Notes under the pieces: generated by a model
What the model saw: only the letters and a program-made list of their open reading frames with translations
Databases searched by the model: none
What the model was told of the DNA's origin: nothing
Source of the DNA: Chimonanthus salicifolius
Lineage: Eukaryota; Streptophyta; Magnoliopsida; Laurales; Calycanthaceae
Length of the DNA stretch: 64,000 bases
Direction of reading: 5' to 3'
Assembly (NCBI GenBank): GCA_013350335.1
Contig: CM023539.1
Coordinates: forward strand, 33,652,631-33,716,630
Part shown: piece by piece, positions 1 through 11,200 of the stretch
Position numbering within the stretch: the first letter of the stretch is position 1
How the letters are laid out: each line of letters begins with the position of its first letter
Position numbers and translations under genes: made by a program

Positions 1-1108
1 TTAAGTTCGAAGATGAAAAGCCTTCTACCCCTAAAACACATGCTCCAATTCCTCCTATCTATAACACATATCCAAATTATAGTTTCCCAACTAATCAAGA
101 ATATAATCAAGCTGGAGTTGCTCAACCTGTTTATCACTGGACTGAATCTCAAAGATTCTAATATTGAAACAACAAATTTAACACATGAAGATATGGTAGG
201 AGTAATAAAAATAAACAATTTAGAAGAATTATTAATAGAAGAAGATTTTAAAATAGAAGAAGTTGTCTTAAAAACTGAAATGATGTTTGACCCAAGAATA
301 GATGATTTACTAGAAAAATTTGACATAGAAAAAATAAAAAAATTACAAGAAGCTTTTATAAAAGACTTAAAAATATTGAGAAAACAAATGAGTTTCTTTG
401 AATGGTATGATTTTAAATTAAATAAAAATAATCAACAAAAACAAAAATACTTACAAATGCTAAAAGTTAGAGAAAATGTTTGGTCAACCACTAAAGGAGA
501 AAAAATAAAAAGTGTTCATCCTCCACAAGAAAATGTAAAATTGTCCTTAACAATGGAAGCAACACCTTACAAAGATGTATCCACAATAAATGATAAAACA
601 CCTCTAAAGCCTGAATTCTTTGCCCATATTATGAAACAAAATAATTTTACCAACTTGTACTTACAATCAATTGCTGAACAAACTAATAGGATAGAAGAAA
701 AAATTGAAAATAAAAATCCTATTGAACCTAAAAAAGAAAAAGAAAAACTAATAATTGAAAAAAGCTTTATTAATCCAATAAAAATAAATCCTAACGTTAT
801 CCTTAAAAAAGAACCAATTCAACTAGATTGAGAAAATGAATTAATAACACATCTAAAAAGGAAATTAAAAAGCTTAGATGAAAAACTGAGTGTTTCTATG
901 ATAAAAATGGAAAACATCGAAGACACAGAAGATACTGAAATTATTGAAGTAAATAAGTTAAAATTTAAAAATCAAACTAGACCAAATTTTCTAAAAATAG
1001 AGCAACCACAAACAATCAGCCCAAATTCTTTTGATGGTAGTAAAATATACGAATGGAACATAGATGCATTATCTATAGGACAAAAAATGCAAGTACTTAA
1101 AAAAAAAA
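1..1108 (+). pseudogene. Pararetrovirus fragment: linker and coat-protein N-terminus
   Basis: An open stretch at 13-831 continues in the same frame after one TGA stop into 832-1116. The first part is Lys/Glu/Asn-rich, with no recognised domain, and sits where movement-protein/coat-protein linker sequence lies in single-polyprotein caulimovirids. From about 845 it matches the minus-strand coat protein start at 6780 almost residue for residue, including SMIKMENIEDTEDTEII. The match ends near 1098, where the sequence becomes a run of A and joins the inverted primer-binding site. It is a partial, non-functional copy, and its 5' part lies outside the window. Confidence 0.75.
845..1098 (+). repeat. 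Inverted repeat arm (partner 6527-6780)
   Basis: About 254 bases here are present in inverted orientation at 6527-6780, with only a few differences by eye. Both encode the same start of the coat protein. The arms are formed by two viral copies in opposite orientation. Confidence 0.8.
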
Positions 1109-1109
1109 A

Positions 1110-1485
1110 GCTCTGATACCATTTTTATGCAAGATCGTCTCATTTATAGAGTCATGAGATTTTTCAGATGAAAACAGGTGTTACAATCTTAATGAAAGTA
1201 AAAAGATAAGGGACAGGTGTTTACATCTTAAGAAAAGAAACAAAACAGGCAGTATCATTTGTTGGACAGCTGTTTAGATGGAGACATTTTTCGATGGAAG
1301 TGGAAGACACGTGTTGCAAGATGGAGAGAGCATCTTTTCTTTGAGAGTCAGGATTTTGCTGACAGTCGGTGGGGGCAATTTTTTACTGTGTGGTTATTCA
1401 TTTTTCAAAAAACAATCTTCAGATGTTGTCAGGAGTGTTTTGTTTGAAATATAGTATAAAATACAGATTTTGTATTTATACATAT
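1110..1485 (-). promoter_or_regulatory. Pararetroviral intergenic region: promoter and primer-binding site
   Basis: Read on the minus strand this follows the last viral ORF. It contains a TATA box (CTATAAAT, 1142-1149) and, 20 bases further on, TGGTATCAGAGC (1110-1121), complementary to the 3' end of initiator tRNA-Met, which primes minus-strand synthesis in caulimovirids. An AATAAA on the minus strand lies at 1485-1490. The stretch has no ORF on that strand. Plus-strand ORFs here (1259-1608) are chance. Promoter activity is inferred from position and motif only. Confidence 0.7.
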
Positions 1486-2933
1486 TTATTTCTTCTTTCT
1501 TCCTTTAATAGAAATGAACGGATTTTTCTTCACAGTTGTTTCTTCATCGTCTTCAATTTCTTCATTTTCAAGCAGCCGTTGGAGGGCAGCGAACTGATTT
1601 TCAGCTAAAAGATTTTTTGCTCTTGTTGTAAAGGATTTCTCATATTTTTCAGATTGCTCAGATTTTCCAATTTGAGCGATGACTTCTTTCATCCAATCAT
1701 CCTTTAATTTGAGCACATCAGTAGCAGTAACAAGAGATTCTTTAGAAAGATGAGGAGAAGGGGAAGAAGAAGAGGGAGATGTTAAGGATTTTTTTGAAAA
1801 TGGAGAAACTATCCTAGCAGGTGTTGCAGATGTTGCTTTTGTTGAAAAAGTATTAAGTGCTTTTAAGAAACTACCACTAGATCTAACAACAGGATTATCA
1901 ATTGTTGCAGTTGTTACAGGTGTTTCAGATGTTCCACAGATTTCAGCTCCTAGAGCAATAATTTCATCAAAATTGAATTTTTCCTAATTTCTTATTTCAA
2001 TTTTTCTAGATAAAACAGGAGAAGTTAAATCCATTCTTTTTTCAAAATACCATTTATAAATCCATGGAATATTAAAATAAGCATAAAACATCATTGTTGA
2101 CAAGTCATCAAAAGGAAGATTAATTTTTTCAAAAAGACTTTTGTTTTCAGATTTCAAAAGAGAAATATATTTTTGAAATGTCGGGTGAACAGATGTTGGA
2201 AGAGCATGTTTTTGAGCTCCAAAAGGAGTCCAAAATTTGTTAAACCACCATAACAAAATTTCATCATTTTTTTCAATTTTTATTCTAATAAACCAAGAAT
2301 GTAAAAAGACAAGATTTTGATAAAATAAAATATTTCCCCAAGCATTCATATAATCCCAACAGTTGAAAGTCAGATCATGAAAACCAGGCTTTGAAATTGT
2401 TTTATGTTGAAAGAGGGGAGCTTCTCATTGTTCTTCAGAAATAATTTTTAAAACTTTTATTTTTGAGTAAGCTATTTCGCAGTTGTTAGGAAAGTAACCT
2501 TCAAAACGATTTTGATTTTGATCCTTAGAAAAGTGATTAAAAGCACAACTGTTTGTTTCAATCAGGATAGTAAGATGAAAATGATAAGGATGAGAAGTTC
2601 AAACATAATTTCCAGGAGCGAAGCAAAATGGGATAATTTCCTGGACAGTTGCAGAGTCAGGATGACAGACATCAGGCAATATATAGATAAGCTGATTATA
2701 TCTATTGAATGTTGTTTGGAATTCAGATGTTGGACCAGAATGTTTAGCGATTGGAACAGATGTTGAAGGATGAAATTGGAGAGGAGAAGGATTTCCCAAA
2801 GTACATGTCTTTCAAAAATGTTGGGTCTTGATGGTCTACGAGAAAATGGAGAACCAGTATTCATCATTTGTTGCAATTGTTGGGCTTTTTGAAAAGAGGA
2901 GGAAGGCCTCACAGGTCTATGAGGAGGCTGCAT
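1486..2933 (-). pseudogene. Pararetrovirus downstream ORF (ORF2-like), decayed
   Basis: Downstream of the polymerase region the minus strand keeps a second coding region in pieces: 2933-2800 (proline/arginine-rich start), then, after a frameshift, 2799-2599, 2349-1984 and 1716-1486 in a common frame, separated by stops. The 2349-1984 segment is rich in Trp, Phe and Lys, and the end is acidic then basic (ISIKGRKKK). I recognise no enzyme domain. Its position after RT/RNase H matches the ORF2 of unknown function described for florendoviruses. It cannot make a full protein as it stands. Confidence 0.6.
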
Positions 2934-2969
2934 TTTTCAAATTCCTAGCAGATGTCTAAGAAAAAAATG

Positions 2970-4422
2970 AACGAAAATAACAACAAAGAGGAACCAAATG
3001 GCGTTGATAAAGAAATCAATAAGTCCTTGACCTACAGCAAAGGCTTCTTCTATCTTGTCGTAGATTTCTACAAAAAGTCCCTTGATAAAAAGTCAGCTAG
3101 GGAAGTGTTAACACCATTAACATATTCAATATCAAAATCGAACACACTAAGGATGGTTTGCCATCTAGCAAATATCTATTTATTTGTTAAGTTTTTAACA
3201 TTTTTTTTATGACTTCTTTAGCAGATTTGCAATCTATTTTTAATAAGAATTTTTTATTTAAGAGATCAAGTTGAAATTTTTTAATAGCTAAAATTTCTTT
3301 TTTAATTGTTGAATAATTGGATTGAGCAGGACTTCAAGTTCCTGAAATATATCTAACAATTTTTTCTTGATTATCTTCTTTTTGTAAAAGAATACCACCA
3401 TAACCTATTTCAGAGTCATCTCGTTGAACAATTTTAAAATCTTCAGGATTTGCTAGATTTAAAGAAGGAAGATTTTTAACTTTTTGTTTTATGCTCTGAA
3501 CTGCTTCGGTATGAATGTCATTCCATATAGGAGGATTCTTTCTTAATCTTTGTTGTAGGATTTTTCTATCTTCAGCCAGATTTTGATAAAAATTTGAAAC
3601 ATAATTTAAACATCCTAAAAATTTTTGCAGTTCTTTAATGTATTTTATTTCATTAGGAAATTTATCACTAAATTCTATCACTCTATTGACGGGTTTAACT
3701 ATATTGTTTTTTAATTTAAAACTTACAAAATTAATTTCTGTTTTAAATAATTTCATTTTTCTTTAACTTAAGACTAAACCATTTTTTATTATTATCTTTT
3801 TAAATGTCTCTAAATGCTTCCAATGTTGTGTTATGGAATCAGAAAAGATTAAAATATCATCAATATAAACAAGCATAAATTGACTAAAAGGATTAAATAT
3901 TTCGGTCATTATTTTTTGAAATTCAGAAGGAGCATTTTTTAAACCAAAGGGCATAACATTCCATTCATAATGTCCAAAAGGGACTATAAAACCAGTTTTG
4001 TATTTATCTTCTTCTTTTATTTGGATTTGCCAAAAACCAGATTTTAGGTCAAATTTAAAAAATATTCTAGCATCATAAATTCTATGTAAAATGTCTTGTA
4101 TGTTAGGGATTGGAAATCTTATTGATTGTAGGACTTTATTTAAGGGTTTGAAATTTACTACAAGACGAGGAACTCTCCGTTCTTGCTCAGCAGCATTATT
4201 AACTTAAAAAGCAGTATAACTCCAAGGAGAGTTGCTTTCTCTAATTAAGTTTTTGTTTTTTAAATCCATTATTTCTTTTTTACACATTTCTTGTTGTTCA
4301 ATAGACATTTGTGCAGCCCTAGCTTTTGTTGGGATTTTTGTTTCACTAAACCCTTTTATATAGTGTAAAGAAACAATATGTTCCTTACGCCTCCAAAATG
4401 CGTTAGGAAAGTCAGACAGCAT
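2970..4422 (-). pseudogene. Pararetrovirus reverse transcriptase and RNase H
   Basis: This is the polymerase of the virus. One frame runs from 4422 to 3334 with only two in-frame stops (near 4204 and 3763). The RT part shows MPFGLKNAPSEFQ and the catalytic YIDD motif (in MLVYIDDILIFS, near 3860-3890), then the thumb and connection (FLGCLNYVSNF, near 3600). RNase H follows, with QRDDSEIGYGGILLQ near 3390, where the first catalytic residue is kept in an altered setting. After 3334 the RNase H tail continues to about 2970 with further stops and frameshifts. The motifs are those of Caulimoviridae rather than Ty3 elements, judged also from the missing integrase and LTRs. Confidence 0.85.
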
Positions 4423-4472
4423 TTTAAAGCTAGTGTTTTTTCAAAATGTTCTTTTTCTGCTAAAATTGAGGG

Positions 4473-4964
4473 TTATTTAATTTGTTCACAGATTTTTAAA
4501 TTTTTTATAGATGATTGAAGGTCTAGTTTAAATGTTTCTTTTTGAATTATGATTCTACTTATTTGATTGATTACTTTTGTTTTAGGCTGAGAAACAAACT
4601 TAAAGATAATTTTGGTTCCATCTGATGATGTTGTCAAGATTCCTTCTTTTGTTGTTAAGTAAGGAGCAATTTGTGTTAAGAATTGATTTCCTAAAATTAA
4701 GTCTTTAGACATTCCTTTCATTTGAAATAGTAAAATATCATGAATACATTTATCCTTTTTATAAATTGTTACATTAGGAATTTTATAAGCTAATTTTATT
4801 TCTACACCATTAGCAGAACTAACACTATATTTTGTTTCTTCAAAGTATTTTAAGGGTAGAATTCCTTCATTAATACAATTTATATCAGCTCCTGTGTCTA
4901 ATAGGACTATTAATTTTTTATTATATCCATCTTCTAATTTTAAATTTATTTTCACGTTTAACAA
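4473..4964 (-). pseudogene. Pararetrovirus aspartic protease
   Basis: This 163-residue open stretch has the retropepsin active site LLDTGADINCI near its start (about 4890) and the flap and second-loop features typical of pararetroviral proteases, including LILGNQFL. The protease would cut the polyprotein. It lies between the zinc-knuckle region and the RT but in a different frame from RT, so at least one frameshift separates them. The open stretch itself has no internal stop. Confidence 0.8.
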
Positions 4965-6030
4965 GATATCTTCTATATTTCCTACATTTTCAGGATTCGA
5001 GCATTCTTTTTTTTTTTTTTAATTTTAATATTTGCATTTATTTCTAGTATTTCTAATCTCATTTTTTGTAAATCAAGGTTTCTTTTTAATTCTTTAATTT
5101 CATTATTTAAAATTTTAACTTCTTTTTGTAAATCTGTTATTGTTCTGGGTTTTGATTTTTCTTCATAATTAGTTAAAGTCTTATATATTAATTATTCTTA
5201 TTGGTCTTATTATCTTTTGTTCTGGTTGAGAAGCTTTTCTGATTCATTTTGTAATTCAATTATTCTAGAGATCATTTCCTTTTGTTTTTCAGGATTTTCT
5301 ATTTGCATAATTGTGTCTAAAGTTAATTGATTCTTTTTACTTAAAACATTTATTGAATGGGAGTCAGAATCTTCTAAATCTATGTCTTCATAACCATCAG
5401 AATCTTCTTAAGTTCTAATTAGACAGATATTGCATTTACAATTGGGTTCTTCTTTGCATTTATTTTTTTATTTATGTCAAATTGATCTATTAAATTGTTA
5501 ATTAGATTATTTTCACTTTCTGATTCACTAGATTGATTAGATATTCAGATTCATTATCGCTTTCACCTGTTGATAAATTTAATTTGTTTAATTTTTCTAA
5601 GATAGCTTTCATTCCTTTTTTATAATTTTTGTTTTTATTTTTATAACTGTTATTAGTAAAATGACCTGTTTTTCCACATTTATAACATTTATCATTAGAG
5701 GTTGGTTTTCTTTGGCTTGATTCAGGCTTATTTTGTTTTTCAAATAGTCTTTTGTTATATCTTTCATTTTGTTGAGGTTTTTTATAGTTTCTTTTGTAAG
5801 GTTGTTTATTTTTTTTGGTAATATATTCTTTTTTTTATTTTTAAAGGTTTTATTTTTATATTTAGGAGTCTTTCTTTTTTAGGTTTAAAAGGGTCAAAGT
5901 AATCACAGAAATCACCCATCTCTTTTTTGCTAAAATATTGTTCAGTTTTAATTTTCTTTTCTAATTTTAAATTATTACAGATTTCTAATCCTACTTGATT
6001 GACAATTTAGTTTAGTTCAGCAAAGGTATA
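4965..6030 (-). pseudogene. Pararetrovirus coat C-terminus, zinc knuckle and coiled-coil linker
   Basis: The minus strand is broken by many stops but recognisable. Near 5647-5688 it encodes CYKCGKTGHFTNNSY, a CCHC zinc knuckle whose last Cys is a Ser. Towards 5050-5150 it encodes a charged heptad-like stretch (LQKEVKILNNEIKELK) that looks coiled-coil, preceded by an acidic Asp/Glu/Ser region around 5350-5420. This order matches coat protein C-terminus and protease linker in caulimovirids. The lost zinc ligand and the stops mean this part cannot work. Confidence 0.7.
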
Positions 6031-6780
6031 TTATCCATATTGAATTTCTCCAATGTTATTTTTGTTTAATTTTTCTTTTACCTTTTTTCCAAGTAATGGG
6101 GGTAAACCTGCAATATATTTTTCTCTCCAATAGACATTTTGAGAATCTTCTAACTTATAAATAGAATTCATAAAATAGTCATTATATTCAGAGAATTGTG
6201 ACATAGATTTACATGTTAAATTATGTAAATAATCTCTTATGTTTTGATTAAGTCTAGGGTACCTTCCTGTAAATTGCTTTGCTATATTAAAGATTAAACA
6301 TTCAACACTGTCATTTATAGGTTGTCCGTTAACTCTTAATATTAATTCGCCTTCATCATTTTTCTTTTTGCTTTCTAATATTAACCTTTTTTGTTGATCT
6401 GATAAATAACCATTCCACCAATCATACATTTGTCCAGTAAAACTGGAAATTATTAAGTCGCTAATGTCAGCCTCTTGATTTAAATTAGTTCTTAATATGT
6501 TAGCATACATTTGCATTTTTTGAAGTACTTGCATTTTTTGTCCTATAGATAATCCATCTATGTCCCATTCGTATATGCTACTACCATCAAAAGAATTTGA
6601 ACTGATTGTTTGTGGTTGCTCTATTTTTAGAAAATTTGGTCTAGTTTGATTTTTAGATTTTAACTTATTTACTTCAATAATTTCAGTATCTTCTGTGTCT
6701 TCGATGTTTTCCATTTTTATCATAGAAATAGTCGGTTTTTCATCTAAGCTTTTTAATTTCTTTTTTAGATGTGTTATTAA
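6031..6780 (-). pseudogene. Pararetrovirus coat protein core
   Basis: An uninterrupted stretch of about 250 codons (the open frame starts at 6867, but viral sequence begins near 6780). It carries the caulimovirid coat-protein core: an acidic start, then SFTGQMYDWWNGYLS and, further on, FIFNIAKQF-like and SEYNDYFMNSIYKLED segments that precede the zinc knuckle. It would form the capsid. The upstream methionine at 6867 lies in non-viral DNA, so it is not the natural start. The paired plus-strand copy shows the real frame continues further upstream. Confidence 0.75.
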
Positions 6781-7689
6781 AAAAGAATAACACTCGCTTA
6801 GTTCATGTTTTAAGGAAGGATTGAAGGATTGAGGGGCTCGGGAATGTGCCTCGAGGGGCTCGAGCACTATTCATACAACGACTAGAAAATAACTAGTTTT
6901 TTTAATTTATGCTACACTATCTCGAGGGGGACTCTGGCACTATTCATGCTACAGTGCTCGATGGATTTTGCTACAGTGCTTGAGGGGTTCAAGCACTATT
7001 CATGCTACAGTGACATTTAAGCCTCAGATCGAGGGGCTTAACCCTAACAAGATAAATATGTTCAAATTATATTTTTTAACCTTTTTCAAAGTATAGACTT
7101 TTAGCCTAAGGTCCATTTGGTCTTTTATGTGTTTGGTTCAATCAAAAGTCTACTAAGGTCATTTTACATGTGTTGTTGTCAAACACATAAAGAGATGTCC
7201 GTGCACCATCTTCATTATTCTCTAGGCAAAATCCGATGCCAATATATAAATTTGATCAAATCAAGGCACTAACATATGCGAATCAGCCAAACACCTATAT
7301 AAGCCCAATGAATACAAGCCAATTGGAGAACCATATCGACCGGCAGAATTTTTAATAGTCGGATTTGACGGAACAACCTAAATACGTTAGTAATGTCATG
7401 TGCAGAACAGGATAAAACAGTGCTTGCGTAGGAAAATGGTGCATGAATTATTCTGCCAACCTAGAAAAACAAAACAAAAACACTTATGGAAAGGACAACT
7501 TGAAAATTAAACATAAAAAAGGACCGAGAATTGGAATTATTTTACTGATCGGATACATAGACAAATTAAAAAAAGACTGGAACGTGGGCTTTGACAAATT
7601 AAACATAAAAAATAGAAAATAAAAAAGACAAATTAAAAAAGACTAGAACGTTGACTTGGATACAGATTCAACGATACAATGTCAGCTCT
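6781..7689. other. Intergenic DNA with repeated CACTATTCATGCTACAGTG motif
   Basis: There is no credible gene. Beside the viral boundary the 19-base motif CACTATTCATGCTACAGTG occurs exactly at 6938-6956 and 6994-7012, with a decayed copy at about 6864. These lie among repeated CTCGAGGGGCT-like segments (6840-7040). The rest (7050-7689) is AT-rich, with no repeat or ORF that I can support. Confidence 0.5.
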
Positions 7690-8207
7690 TCCTTATAAGT
7701 TCTCGTGCATGGCAGAAGTATCCTCCACTCAAATCTCTACAGCCATACCGAGAAAGATCCTTAAGTTCTCTTCTGCCTTGTGAGTTACATGGATAGGAAA
7801 TCGAAAACTATGTAATATCTCTCTGTTTTTTTGTCTTTCTCAAAAGAAAAAAAGTTAATTAGAAAATCAAGACTCGATAATATTTTTTAGATAGAAATCA
7901 CTTTCAAAATTTAGTCCTTAAAAGAAGGATATGTCAAGTGTTATATAAAATTATTGATTCTTCAAAATAACTATTACGAGACTTTTGTTTCTTTCATACT
8001 TGTCCTTATATACAATTTGAGAAGAAAGTAGTATTATATAAAGTCATTGATTTTCAAATTAACCATGGAATATTTTTCAATTTTACGAAGAAAATCTCAG
8101 TTATCCTCTTGTTTTCATCTTCTGATTCTTCTTACTACCATCCACTTGATATTTGTTTTCTGTTTCAGAGCTCCTCTCCATTGCAAACTTGAAAGGCAGT
8201 AAAGTAG
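7690..8207 (+). promoter_or_regulatory. Probable promoter and leader of the HSP70 gene
   Basis: The sequence upstream of the HSP70 start has a TATA-like CCTTATAAG near 7692-7700. A possible leader intron begins at a GTGAGT near 7781 and ends at TTTCTGTTTCAG (8158-8169), just before the start codon context. I looked for clear heat-shock elements (alternating GAA and TTC blocks) and found none that is convincing. The leader intron and promoter are inference from motif and position. Confidence 0.35.
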
Positions 8208-11200
8208 ATGGCCGTGAAAAATGGAAGTTTGGCGATCGGGATCGATCTGGGTACGACGAATTCGTGCATGGGAGTTTGGAGACGTGGGGGAATTGAGATC
8301 ATTCCAAACAGTCTAGGCAAACGTACAACCCCTTCATACGTTTCTTTTAGTGACCGTGAGCTTCACATTGGAGATGCTGCCAAGAATCACACCGCCACCG
8401 ATCCTAAAAACATCATTTTCGGTCATTTCCATTTTCATCCTTTTCCTTATTCTTCTTACTTCAATTCCTGAGTCATTTCAGACACTTATAATCTTATTAT
8501 TCAAAGACTTGCGTTGGAATGGAGGCATCTTTAATTTCAATGAATCTTGTCCCTGTAGCTTTCACTTTTTCACAATCTTTCAGAATATTTCTAGTTTAGT
8601 TTTAAATGGACGTGTTCATTTTGAATTGTTGAAAATGATACTAATGCGGCCTCTCACATAAATATTAAAGACTTGGACTTGAATATGAAAGCAAGATATG
8701 ATGCTGACCGACCCTTGGAGTATATGTAAATTTCTCAATCTGCACACGCCAAGTACAAAACTAAAGGAATTGACCTTTTTTATGTTGAAGGGAGTTTGAT
8801 TTCAAAACCTCCCACAAACAATGGTGGAAATTGACCATCAAGATAACTCCTCAGAGTTGAAAATAAGACATGATAAATGAGGATTCTTCAATATTACCTC
8901 GCAGTGAGATATTAGATGAGATGGATGGATTTGGATCTTAAGATCTCGGTGCTCGTTAAACTTGCAGCATATTTGGATGACCTCTATATTTGAATTCAAA
9001 GTGTTTACCGTATGATCTTGAAATGATGAGAGTTTACGATAAAAGATTTAAATAGGTAAATGGACTATAATTAATTACATCTAAAGATTCTATATCAATT
9101 CATCCATCTTATTCATATCCTATTTGTCTTCTCCCCTACTTTGTCCCTCCCCAAATAAATTGAAAAACTACAACTTACCTTGAACACAAAGTTAGGCTTC
9201 TGCAATGGATCGAATAAGTCCAACAATGATTTAATAATGTTAAGTTTAAATGTTAGGATAATCTGATGGGACAACTTTGAGTTGTTTTGTAGCCAATGTG
9301 ATAACATATCTATCCATTCATTTTCCCATGTTTGCAGGGTCCACCCTTTAATCCATATATCAAAGCATCTTAGCTTAGAAGCTAAGGCACCAACTAGACC
9401 TCCCATGTTTCATATTTTTACGAATCAAACTGTACAGCTATCAATTTACGGGTGTCCATTGAATAGAAAAAAAAAATGGCAAGAAACTAAATATATGGAA
9501 GTGTTTTTTTTTAATGGAAAAGGGGAACTTTGAGCATAGCTCTATTAAATCCCTTCTTCGGGTGATGTCCCACCCCCTACATAGGATAGCCCCTGAGTTA
9601 CGCCACGGGGACTCGAACTAGCACCATTCTACTTCCTGAGGCGAAATGTTACTAGCTGAACTACCTCGTGTGGAGTCATATGGAAGTGAATTTTTAAAAC
9701 TTAACTCACAAATGATTGCTTTTTGATTCAGCAAAAAATTGAACCCCATATGTACTGTAGTACTACTAACATATCAGAAAATATAAGCCACTTTGAATTA
9801 GCACAACATTTTTCATCATTGTCAATGGGTTATCATTTTTCTTCATTGCTATACATCATTTTATTTTTTTCCTCCTTAATATGCAAGGAGTAACAAGGAA
9901 TTTCTAGGTAATCCCTTTAGATCTAAAAGAAAACACAAGGAATATACAAACTACCATTCTAAATTGATGGTAGCAGCTTGGTCGCCATGCTCCAAGTCTT
10001 AGATCTTGTTTTGAGCATCCCAAGCGAAGAAGTAAAACCAAGAAGATGGTACAAAAAGGCGACCGTATGGCCTAATTTTCCTCTCCCTGTTATGTTTCTT
10101 CACAAACACCAAAAAGGCCCTTAGTGATAGGCTTTTATTTACATTTCATTCTTATATAGAGAAGGTCCTAGTGATAATCTAATCCATTGAACTTCTATTG
10201 TATAGTACAATCCTATTCATAGAAAACAACATAAAATAAACCTATATTTCAAACACAATACTGTTAAGGCTGGGCATCCAGCCCAAACGGCTAGCCCATT
10301 AGATGGAATGACCCAAGTCCTTTATAAGTCCCTAAATCTCCCCCTTCACAACCAATGTGGGACTCATTCACTGTCCCAACAACCCCCCCTCGAACTAGGC
10401 TTTCCTACGGATAGAACGTCGCTAGTCATCCCATCCGGCTAGGGGATCCTCTAAGTCCACATACATTGATTTCGGGATATACCTCTGATACCACTTGTTA
10501 GGACTGAGTATCCAGTCCAAAAGGCCAGCCCATTAGGAGGAGTGATAAGTCCCTAAATCTCCCCCCTTCACAACTAATGTAGGACTCATGCACTGCCCAA
10601 CAAATGCATTGTAAAATCAAAATAAAAAGAGAGAAAAATTATATCCCTTGATTTTGAGAGTGAAATTACCTATCTTAGATTAACCCACTCAAGTCGATGT
10701 ACCCCTTCTTCAAATCTGCCAATGTCTATACCCTCTTCGCCCCCAACCCCACCCCCACTCCACCCCTCCACACCCACTCTCACTTACATTTTCAATCTCC
10801 ATGTTCTAACAGATAAACCTAAAAGGCACTAGAATATAAAGTTGTAAAAATATAGAAATATATTTAAAAAAGTTAGAAGGGTTTGAAAGCATGTTAAAAG
10901 AGAAGCAGTTGCATTTCAAACAAAGGAACTTCATTTAACCGATTCAAAAAAAAAAAAGGACCTCATTTCCATTAAATTGAGTCAAACCAACCCAAAATGT
11001 AGAATGAAATTGCTTTTGTGGATCCCTTCGATTCAAGATATTGGAATAGAACAGTCTTAACTGTTCTGGCAGAACAGGAGGAATGTGAGAAGTAAAAATG
11101 GTAAGCCGATCGGACAGTATGATACAAGTGGCCCTTCTAAAATCCTAGTCTTTATAATCAAATGCAGTGTCATTTGTTTTTCTACGTAAGAATTTGATCC

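Larger units (their letters stand above)
1..6780. mobile_element. Endogenous pararetrovirus (Caulimoviridae), two opposed fragments
   Basis: This block is an integrated plant pararetrovirus. The minus-strand piece reads, from 6780 downward, coat protein, zinc knuckle, aspartic protease, reverse transcriptase with RNase H, a separate downstream ORF, a promoter-like region and a tRNA-Met primer-binding site. The plus-strand piece (1-1108) covers the region upstream of and into the coat protein and is cut by the window edge. There are no LTRs and no integrase, and an intergenic primer site is present, which is the caulimovirid plan. A polyprotein followed by a second ORF resembles endogenous florendoviruses; the genus is inference. 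Scattered stops and frameshifts show it is a decayed copy. Confidence 0.85.

Noticed and set aside
7690..8207. Heat-shock elements upstream of HSP70
   Set aside because: Single GAA or TTC blocks occur, but no run of three in proper spacing could be shown.
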